Shown here: piece by piece, positions 54,301 to 61,852 of the stretch
Numbering within the stretch: the first letter of the stretch is position 1
How the letters are laid out: each line of letters starts with the position of its first letter
Source of the DNA: Vulcanimicrobiota bacterium
Lineage (GTDB): Bacteria; Vulcanimicrobiota; Xenobia; Xenobiales; JADMJV01
Direction: 5' to 3'
Assembly: GCA_023447635.1 (NCBI GenBank)
Contig: JAEXNA010000201.1
Span: forward strand, 1 to 64,000
Length of the DNA stretch: 64,000 nt
Notes under the pieces: generated by a model
The model's database searches: none
Seen by the model: the letters and a program-made list of their open reading frames with translations, nothing else
What the model was told of the DNA's origin: nothing
Program-made: the position numbers and the translations under genes

Positions 54301-55839
54301 TTGAAAAACGTCATCGTCATTGGTTCGGGGTTAGGCGGCTTGACCGCCGCTTGCACCTTGGCCGCCCGAGGCTACAGTGTGCAGGTGTTCGAGAAGAACG
54401 ACTGGACCGGTGGAAAAGCCTGTGTTCACGAGGACAAGGGGTTCCGTTTTGACATGGGACCGACCATCCTGACTATCCCTTCGGTGCTGCGTCGGGTCTT
54501 TGCCGAGGCCGGCGAGAAGATGGAAGATCATCTGGATCTGGTGCGCCTGGATCCTCAGTGGCGCTCGTTCTTCCACGATCGCAGCGTGCTGGATCTGACC
54601 GAGAACCTGGAAGGGATGAAGCAGAATCTGCGCGCGTTTTCGAAGGATTCTAGCGACGCCGACGCCTACGGCCGCTTCCTGGTCGAAGCGCAGAAGCTGC
54701 ACGACATCACCAAAGATTTCTTTTTCTGGCGCCCGGTGGGCGGCGTGTTCGACATCATGGACCGCAAGGCGATGTTCAATCTGGACTCGCTAAAGAGCTT
54801 CCTGGCCATGCGCCCCCACCAGTCGGTGTTCAACTGCGTTCGCTCCTTCGTCAAGGACGAGCGGGTGGCTCAGATGCTGGACCACTTCGTGCAGTACGTC
54901 GGCTCTTCGCCCGAGGCCAGCCCCGCCGTGCTTTGCGGCATTGCCCACATGCAGACCCAGGAAGGCGTCTGGTATCCGATGGGCGGCACGCGCTCGGTCC
55001 CGGTCGAACTGCGGAAACTGGCCGAGCGGATGGGCGTGACCTTCCACACCGGTCAGCGCATCACCGCTATCACCCGTGACGGCGACAAGGTGACCGGCGT
55101 GACCGACGAGAGCGGCCAGACCCATCTCGCCTCGGCGGTGGTCAGCAACATGGATTCCGTGCGCACGCACCGCGAACTGCTGCGCGGCCGTCCGCTGGCC
55201 AACTTCGAAGCTCGTCGCGAGTACGAGCCCGCCTGTTCCGGGGTGGTGCTGTACCTGGGTCTGAACAAGCGCTACGAGCAGCTGGCCCACCACGACTTCG
55301 TGTTCAGTAAGGACCCGGAGGAAGAGTTCCACCACATCTACGAGCGGGGCGAGCCGGCTCCCGATCCTTCGGCCTATATCGCCGCGCCTGCCATCACCGA
55401 GCCCGGTGTGGCCCCTCCCGGCGGCGAGGCGCTGTACGTGCTGGTGCACACCCCTTACCTGCGCCCGCACCATAACTGGAAGGACATGCTGCCGGCCTAC
55501 CGCAAGACGATCTTCAAGAAACTGGCCGACGCGGCCGGTATGGACGACCTGGAAGACCGCATCGTGTGCGAACACGTGCTGACTCCCCAGGACATCCACG
55601 ATCGCTACGCGGTGCTCAACGGCGCGATTTACGGCCTGGCCTCGCACGGCAAAGTGACCGGCGCCTTCAAGCCGATCAACCGCTCTCCCGACCTGGAAGG
55701 GCTGTATCTGGCGGGCGGGGCGGCTCACCCCGGCCCCGGAATGCCGATGGCGATGATGAGCGGTTGGATTGCCGCTGACGCTCTGGACAAAGACGGACTG
55801 GTCGAGAAAGGTAGGCCAGCGGTCGCCGCACACGCGTGA
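54301..55839 (+). CDS. Carotenoid desaturase/oxidase, CrtI/CrtP family (second copy)
   Basis: 512 aa starting with TTG at 54301, with GGAG about 12 bases upstream. FAD site VIVIGSGLGGLTAACTLAA, then GGKACVHEDKGFRFDMGPT. The C-terminus has GLYLAGGAAHPGPGMPMAMM. It differs considerably from the first copy, consistent with the usual desaturase plus terminal-methyl oxidase (CrtN/CrtP) pairing, and either copy could be the oxidase. Its stop overlaps the MMPL gene start by 4 bases. Confidence 0.88.
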   Translation: MKNVIVIGSGLGGLTAACTLAARGYSVQVFEKNDWTGGKACVHEDKGFRFDMGPTILTIPSVLRRVFAEAGEKMEDHLDLVRLDPQWRSFFHDRSVLDLTENLEGMKQNLRAFSKDSSDADAYGRFLVEAQKLHDITKDFFFWRPVGGVFDIMDRKAMFNLDSLKSFLAMRPHQSVFNCVRSFVKDERVAQMLDHFVQYVGSSPEASPAVLCGIAHMQTQEGVWYPMGGTRSVPVELRKLAERMGVTFHTGQRITAITRDGDKVTGVTDESGQTHLASAVVSNMDSVRTHRELLRGRPLANFEARREYEPACSGVVLYLGLNKRYEQLAHHDFVFSKDPEEEFHHIYERGEPAPDPSAYIAAPAITEPGVAPPGGEALYVLVHTPYLRPHHNWKDMLPAYRKTIFKKLADAAGMDDLEDRIVCEHVLTPQDIHDRYAVLNGAIYGLASHGKVTGAFKPINRSPDLEGLYLAGGAAHPGPGMPMAMMSGWIAADALDKDGLVEKGRPAVAAHA

Positions 55840-58337
55840 TCTCGGCTTACCTGCAGCTCTGCCAGGCCCGGCCCAGGGCTATTCTAGGGGGAGCAGCGTT
55901 GCTGACGCTGCTCCTTTGTCTTATCTCGTTCCCTCGTCTGGGTTTTTCCGCCGACCGCCAGGCGCTTTTCCGCACCACCGAGGAAGAGCAGGCCCAGCGG
56001 GCCGACTTCCAGCGCCGCTTTGGCGACTGGATGGATCTGATCGTGGTGCTCGACGGCGCCTCGGGGGCCGAGCGGGAGAAGGCGGCGCTGACCTTAGGAC
56101 AGATGATGGGCAGTTCGCCCGAACTGTTCGAGGACGTGCGGGCCACACTCGAGATGCCGGGGTTGGCCCATCAGGCGCTCTACTTTCTGAGCCTGGACGA
56201 ACTGCGCGCCATCGATGAGGCGCTGGCCCGTCACCAAGGGGTGATGGGTAAGCTGTCGCGCGACGGCTGGTACGGCTTTTTAGAGACTCGAGAGCCGTTA
56301 CCGTCGACTCCAGACGAGCAGCAGAACCGTTTCAGCGAGGCCTGGGAGAAGTCGGTCGAGGGTCGCGGTTCGGGCGAACTGAGCGAGCTGTTTCCCCACA
56401 TGGAGGTGCCCGAGAGGGCGTTTTTCACCGACGGGCCAGCGCGCCATCTGGTATTTTTCCGGTCTTCTCAGCCGCTGGCTGCCATGGAGAAGCTGGGCGA
56501 GTTCGAGTCGCGCTTGGACTATCCAGGGCGGCTGGTCATGCTGGGGCAGCCGCTGCTGCAGGCGCAGGAAGAGGCCGAGACGGTGCGCGACGCGGCGCTG
56601 TCGACAGTGCTCTCGATCTTGCTGGTGCTGTTGCTGTTGGTGCACGGTTTCCGCGAACTGGCCCGCCCACGGCTGGCGTTCTTTGGCCTGACGTTCGCCC
56701 TGCTCTGGTCCACATGTTGGGCGGCGCTGGCCGTGGGCAAGCTCAATATCATCACGGTCAATTTTCTTTCCATCACGGTGGGGATCGGCATCGACTTTTC
56801 TATCCACTACCTGGCCCGCTACGCCGAAGAGCGAGAGTCCGGGCGGGACGCGCTGGACGCCATGACGGCGACCTGGCAGTCCACCGGGATGGAGATCTTC
56901 GTCGGCGCGCTGGCGACTTCGATGGCGTTTTTCGCGCTCATGCTGACCGACTTTCAGGCGGTTAAAGAGCTGGGGCTGATCACCGGCGTCGCTATTATGC
57001 TCTGCTTTCTCTCGGTGGTGCTGCTGCTACCGGCGCTCATTGTTTGGCACGAAGAGCGCAACGGCTTTTCTCATCTTAACGTGAGCTCCATGCCGTGGCT
57101 GAGCGTGATGGAGCGCTGGCTGCGGACCAACCCGCGCAAGTCGCTGGCGGCGGGGCTGCTGGTGACGGTGGCGCTGGGGGCTTTCGGAACTCGAACGCGG
57201 TTCGACTACAACCTGCTGAACCTGCAGTCGGACAACTTCGAGTCGGTGGTTTACGAGAAGGAGAGCGGCTTCAGCACGCTAGCGGCGTACCTGATCGCCG
57301 AGAACGCGGAAGAGGCGCTCGAGATGAAGGCGCGCCTAGAGAAGCTGCCCTCGGTCAGTCGGGTGACCACGGTGGCCGATCTGTTCCCGCGCCAGCCCGA
57401 GCAGAAGGCCGACCTGGTGCGCTCTATCGTGAAGCGCGTTCGCAGTATACCGATGCCGTCGTTCGACCCCGACGAAGAGCCAGACTGGAACCGGCTGCAG
57501 AAGCTGACGGCCGGCTGGGAGGGGCAATCTTCCAGCCCGAAGTGGGTCGAGACGCTGGCCGATTCGGGTCCTGGTCCGGTCGAGGCGGTGTGGCGGCAGA
57601 TGCAGGCCCATCTGCACGAAGAGCTTCAGATGATGCTCTCGGACATGCGAGGGCAGCGCACGGAGTTTCGCATGGCCGAATGGAAGGCCAGCTTTCCCGC
57701 GCTGCTGCGCTACTCGAACGAGGACGGCAAGACGCTGCTGCGCATTCAGGGGAAACACTCGCTTTGGGAGCGGGATTCGCTGACGGAGTTCGTGTCCGAA
57801 GTGCAGACGGTGACTGACCGGGGGATGGGGCCGCCGTTCCTGATTCGGGACTATCTCGAGCAGATGAGGAAGTCGTACTTTGACGCGGTGCGCTATGCCA
57901 TCGTGGCCATCGTGGTGCTGCTGGTGTTGTATTTCCGTTCGGGGCTACGCACCTTCATCGCTCTGGTGCCCAAGGTGGTGGGCACGGTGGGCATGCTGGG
58001 GGCGATGGGGATCTGCGGGGTGGACTTTAATCCGGCCAACTGTATGGCGCTGCCGCTGACCCTGGGGATCGGGCTGATCTTCGGGATCCACGCGGTGCAT
58101 CGCTGTCTGGAGCATCCGGATGAGTTGCTGGTCGAAGGGTCGACGGGGAAGTCGATCTCTCTGGCGGCCTGGACCGACATCGTCAGCTTCGGCACCATGC
58201 TGACAGCGGCCAACCCGGGGATTTTCTCTATCGGGTTCGTGATGGCGGTAGGGGTGGGAGCCAACCTGATCGCGACCTACCTGCTGGTCCCGCCGCTGGT
58301 GGTGCTGTTCCGAGACCGCCTGATCCGCCCGGTTTAA
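55836..58337 (+). CDS. MMPL/RND-family lipid exporter (HpnN-like)
   Basis: 833 aa from GTG. Architecture: helix 1 (about 18-36), a large periplasmic domain, five helices (about 255-410) with the GIGIDFSIHYLARYAEERES block, a second periplasmic domain, and five more helices ending near 830. The IGIDF and later LGIGLIFGIHAVHRCLEHP carry the conserved acidic and His residues. It is the half-size MMPL type that exports hopanoids (HpnN) and other isoprenoid lipids. Its overlap with the carotenoid gene suggests export of a carotenoid or a carotenoid ester to the outer membrane, which is inference. Confidence 0.88.
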   Translation: MISAYLQLCQARPRAILGGAALLTLLLCLISFPRLGFSADRQALFRTTEEEQAQRADFQRRFGDWMDLIVVLDGASGAEREKAALTLGQMMGSSPELFEDVRATLEMPGLAHQALYFLSLDELRAIDEALARHQGVMGKLSRDGWYGFLETREPLPSTPDEQQNRFSEAWEKSVEGRGSGELSELFPHMEVPERAFFTDGPARHLVFFRSSQPLAAMEKLGEFESRLDYPGRLVMLGQPLLQAQEEAETVRDAALSTVLSILLVLLLLVHGFRELARPRLAFFGLTFALLWSTCWAALAVGKLNIITVNFLSITVGIGIDFSIHYLARYAEERESGRDALDAMTATWQSTGMEIFVGALATSMAFFALMLTDFQAVKELGLITGVAIMLCFLSVVLLLPALIVWHEERNGFSHLNVSSMPWLSVMERWLRTNPRKSLAAGLLVTVALGAFGTRTRFDYNLLNLQSDNFESVVYEKESGFSTLAAYLIAENAEEALEMKARLEKLPSVSRVTTVADLFPRQPEQKADLVRSIVKRVRSIPMPSFDPDEEPDWNRLQKLTAGWEGQSSSPKWVETLADSGPGPVEAVWRQMQAHLHEELQMMLSDMRGQRTEFRMAEWKASFPALLRYSNEDGKTLLRIQGKHSLWERDSLTEFVSEVQTVTDRGMGPPFLIRDYLEQMRKSYFDAVRYAIVAIVVLLVLYFRSGLRTFIALVPKVVGTVGMLGAMGICGVDFNPANCMALPLTLGIGLIFGIHAVHRCLEHPDELLVEGSTGKSISLAAWTDIVSFGTMLTAANPGIFSIGFVMAVGVGANLIATYLLVPPLVVLFRDRLIRPV

Positions 58338-58936
58338 AGACCGGGGTTCGCCCCGGAGATGGGTGAAGTGGCTGTGCCAGGGTGGATGGGCGGGCCGACG
58401 TATCGGCCACAAAGCATCCCGTCGTACTCCTCTGGAGAGAAAAATCCGGACCACGGGTCTCCGCTCGAGCCGGCTAGGCCGTGACAGGCAGCCAGCCAGA
58501 CGACGCTTTCAGCCACTCGACCTTGAAGTCGGGGAGCGATGGCAGCGGGGTAGCTCAGATCGCGATGAAGCCCATACCCGGCCAGGAGAGGGTCGATGTC
58601 GAGCGATTCCAGCATGAGGTCGACCTCACGGCAGACGCCGTCGGCGAGCCTTTCCTCGCTCAGACCCTGGTCAGGCCAGGCGTACTCGTGAACCAGGCGG
58701 TAAGATGTCAGGTAGCTTTTCGCTTGCGGGCCACGTTGGAGCCGGGCGGCTTCCCGATAGTAGGCTTCGAGGGATGAGGCGACGGGCAGGTCTGCCTGGA
58801 CCGGTTGGAGCAGGCAGAGCAGGAAGCAGGAGAGGAAGAACCGTGGGTGCGCCAAGGTTTTCCAGGCAGACGCCGGGCCGGTTCTCAGGTCCGACGTCGC
58901 CGGTTGGAACGTCAGGTATCCACGTCCCCAGACCAT
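58334..58936 (-). CDS. Exported hypothetical protein
   Basis: 200 aa from the ATG at 58936, one base after the upstream stop (TGAAATG), so translation is probably coupled. A hydrophobic export segment lies at about 33-48 (FFLSCFLLCLLQPVQA). A shorter start (TTG near LAHPRFF) would give a more standard signal peptide. The mature part has AYYREAARLQRGPQAKSYLT and Cys residues in CREVDLML, AACHGLAG and LCGRYVG. Family unknown. Its stop overlaps the MMPL stop by 3 bases in convergent orientation. Confidence 0.6.
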   Translation of the reverse strand: MVWGRGYLTFQPATSDLRTGPASAWKTLAHPRFFLSCFLLCLLQPVQADLPVASSLEAYYREAARLQRGPQAKSYLTSYRLVHEYAWPDQGLSEERLADGVCREVDLMLESLDIDPLLAGYGLHRDLSYPAAIAPRLQGRVAESVVWLAACHGLAGSSGDPWSGFFSPEEYDGMLCGRYVGPPIHPGTATSPISGANPGL

Positions 58937-58937
58937 T

Positions 58938-59246
58938 TCAGAGGGGCCTCTCCAGCCTTTTGACGCGGTCCAGCACCTGGTTGAGCAGGTTGTGGGTCAT
59001 CAGGTGGTAGGCCCGGTTCTCCATCCGCGCCGCCGACGACATGCCGCGATCGGCCAGGTCGGGCCGGCCTTGTTTGAAGGCGGTGAGGATTTCGGACTCG
59101 ACTTTGAGCAGCGCCTCGACCGCCTCGCGGATGTTGTCCAGCGGCGGCTCGAGCGGCCCTTCGGAGATGATCCATTCCCAGTATTGAGCGGTGCGCTGGT
59201 GCTGATCGGCCAACTTTTGGTGAAGCTCGTCCATGTTGAAATCCAT
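58938..59246 (-). CDS. Small helical hypothetical protein
   Basis: 102 aa from ATG 59246. An in-frame opening reaches 59573 but consists of the tandem repeats and reads as low-quality basic sequence, so it is excluded. The chain is amphipathic helical: MDELHQKLADQHQRTAQYWE, then DNIREAVEALLKVESEILTA and LMTHNLLNQVLDRVKRLER. No membrane segment. First gene of a two-gene unit. Function unknown. Confidence 0.65.
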   Translation of the reverse strand: MDFNMDELHQKLADQHQRTAQYWEWIISEGPLEPPLDNIREAVEALLKVESEILTAFKQGRPDLADRGMSSAARMENRAYHLMTHNLLNQVLDRVKRLERPL

Positions 59247-59370
59247 AGGCCAGACTTCCGCACGCGCAGGGGGCCGTCCTTGGCCTATCGAGGTCGAATT
59301 GGCCCGTGAGAGGCGACGCCGCACCGTTCGGCTTGACCGGAAGCGTCCGGTTTGAGACCCACCAACGGCG

Positions 59371-59710
59371 GCGTTACGCCGCGTAGTTCGGTTTGGATTG
59401 AAGCGCCCACGTTCCTCATTCGCTAAACCAGGCGTGGCGGTTTGACGCCGGCGACCGACGGTTTCAAGCCGGCCTTTCCCGGCGTGCAAGCCCGACTTCT
59501 CCGGTTTGAAATCGGCAAAGTTCGGCGTTACGCCGCGTAGTCCGGTTTGGACTGAAGCGCCCACGTTCTGCATTCGCTAAACCAGGAGTGGCGGTTTGAT
59601 GCCGGCGACCGCCGGTTTCAAGCCCGTCCTTCCCGGCGTGCGAGCCCGACTTCTCCGGTTTGAAACCGGCAAACGCAGGCGTTACGCCGCGAAGTTCGGC
59701 TTGGAGAGGA
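59371..59710. repeat. Two tandem 154-bp repeats plus partial third
   Basis: The start GCGTTACGCC recurs at 59371, 59525 and 59679, exactly 154 bases apart. Copies 1 and 2 differ at a modest number of positions, and copy 3 stops after about 32 bases. Each unit contains several short dyads: GGCGTTACGCCG, GGTTTGAAACCGG-like and GGTTTGACGCCGG. A more diverged partial copy lies upstream near 59310-59370. The region is not protein-coding in any convincing frame. Confidence 0.85.
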
Positions 59711-59756
59711 GCTACTTGGCGAGTTTACAGGTGTTATTCCGCGAAAAATCGACGGA

Positions 59757-59791
59757 AATAAAAAAAGGACCCCCGTATTCACGGGAGCCTT
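59757..59791 (-). terminator. Rho-independent terminator of minus-strand RNA
   Basis: On the minus strand GGCTCCCGT (59789-59781) pairs with ACGGGGGTCC (59776-59767) around GAAT, with two G-T pairs, then a seven-T run. No protein gene runs into it from the right. Confidence 0.8.
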
Positions 59792-59887
59792 ACGAACGGT
59801 CGTGGAGGAACCACTTGGCTGGTAAGGATTGTCTACTTGCGTAAACAGAGGACTCTCGCAATAAGAGACCCAGCCAAATCTCTTACA
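59758..59887 (-). ncRNA. Candidate structured small RNA with pseudoknot, about 130 nt
   Basis: A minus-strand unit runs from a strong promoter (TTGACG-N18-TATTAT) to an intrinsic terminator with no open reading frame of note. Predicted structure: P1 pairs TAAGAGA (59885-59879) with TCTCTTA (59868-59862). Its loop holds TTGGCTGG (59877-59870), perfectly complementary to downstream CCAGCCAA (59822-59815), making an 8-bp pseudoknot. Inside that lies a GCAA-capped stem (59847-59830), and a GTGG/CCAC hairpin (59814-59802) precedes the terminator. I cannot match it to tmRNA, 6S, 4.5S SRP or RNase P, so it is either an unrecognised or a novel family. All pairings are read by eye. Confidence 0.6.
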
Positions 59888-59893
59888 GCCCAC

Positions 59894-59923
59894 ATAATAC
59901 GCTCAAGACATGTCTGGCGTCAA
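59894..59923 (-). promoter_or_regulatory. Sigma70-type promoter of the small RNA
   Basis: On the minus strand the -35 is TTGACG (59923-59918), the spacer 18 bases and the -10 TATTAT (59899-59894). The transcript should start near 59887. It is the closest match to consensus noticed in the window. Confidence 0.7.
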
Positions 59924-59950
59924 CAGTTTGGGTTTGTTCTTGCACATTTA

Positions 59951-59982
59951 TTGTGGATATCCGCTGGAAAAGTGGATAAGTC
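59951..59982. other. Two DnaA-box-like sites in AT-rich intergenic DNA
   Basis: On the minus strand TTATCCACT (59979-59971) and ATATCCACA (59960-59952) each match 8 of 9 positions of TTATCCACA and are about 11 bases apart. The 59720-60042 interval is clearly AT-richer than its surroundings. Neither dnaA nor dnaN is present, so this may be a regulatory cluster and not an origin. Confidence 0.35.
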
Positions 59983-60042
59983 AGGACAGCCTTTCGGGCA
60001 GTTGCAAGAATTTATGAGCGGGCTCCAGAAGCTGGAGAGGCG

Positions 60043-60573
60043 ATGTTGCGCCGGATCCCACAGAAGAAGCAGCTGGACCTTTTCGAGGGGGCCGTGCTTT
60101 ACGTTTCTCAGGCCGACGCGGCGCGAGTTTTCGGGGTCACCACGCGAATGATCCAGTACTGGGAGGCGCAAGGGCTCTTAAATCCCGAGCTGCCTCTCGA
60201 GGGGCGAAGTCGAAAGTACACCAACTTCGATCTGGTCGAACTGCGATTCATCAAGACGCTGCTGGTAGATCAGGGCTACACCGTGCCCGCTCTCAAAGAA
60301 AAACTAGAGGCGCTGCAGCGGCCCTACTATTACGATCCCGAAGATGCGTTTTGGGACCTCAAAGATAAAGCCTGGAAGTCCCGAGCGAACTTTGCCGTCG
60401 AGCAACTGGCTGGCGTTCGAGGCGAACTCGAGCCAGCCGCCGGCGAAGCCCTCGATCGCCTGCTCCCGGGCGAACCTAAACAGGTGGCAAGGTCGCTGCT
60501 CGATATGGTGCGAGAGTTTCTAGAGGGGCGAGGAGCTCCGAAGAAGCGCGGACGCCCCCGGAAGAACGGCTAG
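60043..60573 (+). CDS. MerR-family regulator with C-terminal AT-hook-like tail
   Basis: 176 aa. The MerR HTH reads LYVSQADAARVFGVTTRMIQ then YWEAQGLLNPE and the wing RSRKYTNFDLVELRFIKTLL. The rest is a helical effector region, ending KKRGRPRKNG, which is a canonical AT-hook core (RGRP) rarely found on MerR proteins. No metal-binding Cys cluster is seen. ATG at 60043 follows GGAGAGG. It lies next to AT-rich DNA holding the RNA gene and DnaA-like boxes, which is a plausible binding target. Confidence 0.8.
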   Translation: MLRRIPQKKQLDLFEGAVLYVSQADAARVFGVTTRMIQYWEAQGLLNPELPLEGRSRKYTNFDLVELRFIKTLLVDQGYTVPALKEKLEALQRPYYYDPEDAFWDLKDKAWKSRANFAVEQLAGVRGELEPAAGEALDRLLPGEPKQVARSLLDMVREFLEGRGAPKKRGRPRKNG

Positions 60574-60804
60574 CGCTCGAGTTCTCGACGCGGCTTCTCA
60601 CGCAAGCCAACTCCGAGTCGGCTTATCCGCCCACTCCAGCCCGGCTTTTGCTGAAGCTGACGCCGGCTAGGAGCTTCTCTGGCCCTCGTGCTTGGAACAG
60701 TGTCGCAGGGCATTTAACGCGGCTATGACGGCGATGAGCTTGTCTTGACGTGACGTTAACATGAATGTCGGCTCTCCACCGTCACGCATCGTTAATCTGG
60801 GCGC

Positions 60805-61260
60805 ATGAATATTACACAGAGAACCTATGCTTACGCTCATCCTTCTTCCGCTCACGATGCGGACTTCAAGAACCCTTTCACCGATCGCCTCGAGGGGCAC
60901 GAGTACATGGAAGTGCACGCCCGCTTGGAGCGCTATACCGACACCTATGATAACTCGGAATATGATCGCAATTCCGCTGTCGGCATCGTCGATATCGTGG
61001 ATAGTTCCGGAGATTCTTCGGTTGGAGCCAATATGCGCTTCCAGGGCGACCGCCACGCGGGCACTTATACCGAGACCCGCTTCAACACGAACGGTGCTGG
61101 CGACCCCTTCAGCATCCGCCGTCTGAGCTTCTCGAACGCTGGCGACAGCGTGCAGATCACTCAGGCCGCCGACCGCGACGGCGACAAGTTCGAAGAGTTC
61201 CACCGCCAAACGCTGGTAAATCGTGCTACTCAGCAGATCGAAAGCGTCGTCGAGCGCTAG
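60805..61260 (+). CDS. Small soluble protein of unknown function
   Basis: 151 aa, ATG at 60805. Hydrophilic, Tyr/Asp/Arg/Ser-rich, with no signal or membrane segment: MNITQRTYAYAHPSSAHDAD, HARLERYTDTYDNSEYD and NMRFQGDRHAGTYTETRFNT. It looks like a single beta-rich domain, function unknown. The opposite-strand frame (60667-61314) is a longer open frame, but its composition is what an antisense reading would give, and a terminator hairpin suits this strand. The 230-base gap before it shows no further gene. Confidence 0.65.
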   Translation: MNITQRTYAYAHPSSAHDADFKNPFTDRLEGHEYMEVHARLERYTDTYDNSEYDRNSAVGIVDIVDSSGDSSVGANMRFQGDRHAGTYTETRFNTNGAGDPFSIRRLSFSNAGDSVQITQAADRDGDKFEEFHRQTLVNRATQQIESVVER

Positions 61261-61284
61261 TTCGGCTTCGGCATATTTGCAAAG

Positions 61285-61309
61285 GAACGCCGGGCTGATC
61301 CCGGCGTTC
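61285..61309 (+). terminator. Hairpin terminator after the 151-aa gene
   Basis: GAACGCCGGG (61285-61294) pairs perfectly with CCCGGCGTTC (61300-61309) around a 5-base loop, 25 bases after the stop. Only a weak T-rich stretch (TCATTCTC) follows. Confidence 0.7.
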
Positions 61310-61444
61310 GTCATTCTCGGGGCTCTCGCGCGACTTTGGCGACTTTGGTCTTAAGGTCGATCAATCATCGAACCCGCGAGAGGCACCCTTGCGCTTTCGA
61401 AGTGACCAAGCTTGCCCGTAAGGAACGCGCATCCCCACGAAAGA

Positions 61445-61469
61445 GGGGGTGGACAGCGTGTCCACCCCC
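61445..61469. other. Perfect 10-bp inverted repeat
   Basis: GGGGGTGGAC (61445-61454) and GTCCACCCCC (61460-61469) around AGCGT. It sits between the previous gene's terminator and the rubredoxin terminator, and may be a second stem in the latter. Confidence 0.5.
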
Positions 61470-61494
61470 CTCCCCAGACCCCCTGGACAAAGGA

Positions 61495-61526
61495 AAAGAG
61501 CCACGTCCCATCAGGGCGTGGCTCTT
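61495..61526 (-). terminator. Rho-independent terminator of the rubredoxin gene
   Basis: On the minus strand AAGAGCCACG (61526-61517) pairs perfectly with CGTGGCTCTT (61504-61495), and TTCCTTTGTCC follows. It ends about 20 bases after the rubredoxin stop. Confidence 0.75.
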
Positions 61527-61547
61527 CGCGTTAGCGGGTCGCTGGAT

Positions 61548-61742
61548 CTAGGCGGCGACTTCGGTCATCTGGAAATCGCTCTTCTGGGCGCCGCAAACGG
61601 GGCACTCCCAGTCGTCGGGCACGTCGGCCCAGCGGGTTCCAGGAGCGATGCCGTCCTCGGGCCAGCCGTCGGCTTCGTCATACTCGAGGCCGCACAGTTC
61701 GCAGACCCACTTTTTGAAAGGCTCGGCGGATTCATTGCTCAT
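61548..61742 (-). CDS. Rubredoxin
   Basis: 64 aa. Two CxxC knuckles bind one iron: WVCELCG (Cys 14 and 17) and WECPVCG (Cys 47 and 50). The intervening EYDEADGWPEDGIAPGTRWAD is the usual rubredoxin core. Cytosolic one-electron carrier, often linked to oxygen- or peroxide-detoxifying enzymes. There is no partner oxidoreductase in the window. The first nine residues form a short hydrophilic extension. Confidence 0.97.
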   Translation of the reverse strand: MSNESAEPFKKWVCELCGLEYDEADGWPEDGIAPGTRWADVPDDWECPVCGAQKSDFQMTEVAA

Positions 61743-61852
61743 GGGGTTCCCTCTTCTCTAGAAAGTCAAAGTTCGCCCATCAGACACAGGCGAACCCGCA
61801 GACTATAGAGGAGCGCCACAACTTCGGCAACCCTGCCCTCTGGCAACGCGCC

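Noticed and set aside
58938..59573. Longer 211-aa version of the small helical protein
   Set aside because: The extra N-terminal 109 residues are encoded by the 154-bp repeats and look like chance translation.
59596..59844. 82-aa plus-strand open frame in the AT-rich region
   Set aside because: It crosses the tandem repeat and runs antisense through the small RNA terminator. It has no ribosome site and no recognisable content.
59758..59887. Assigning the small RNA to 6S, SRP or tmRNA
   Set aside because: There is no long bulged stem as in 6S, no GGAA-type SRP apical loop with its conserved flanks, and no tRNA-like ends or tag reading frame as in tmRNA.
60667..61314. 215-aa minus-strand open frame over the 151-aa gene
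   Set aside because: Starts inside the terminator region of the plus-strand gene and reads as low-information antisense sequence, with no ribosome site.
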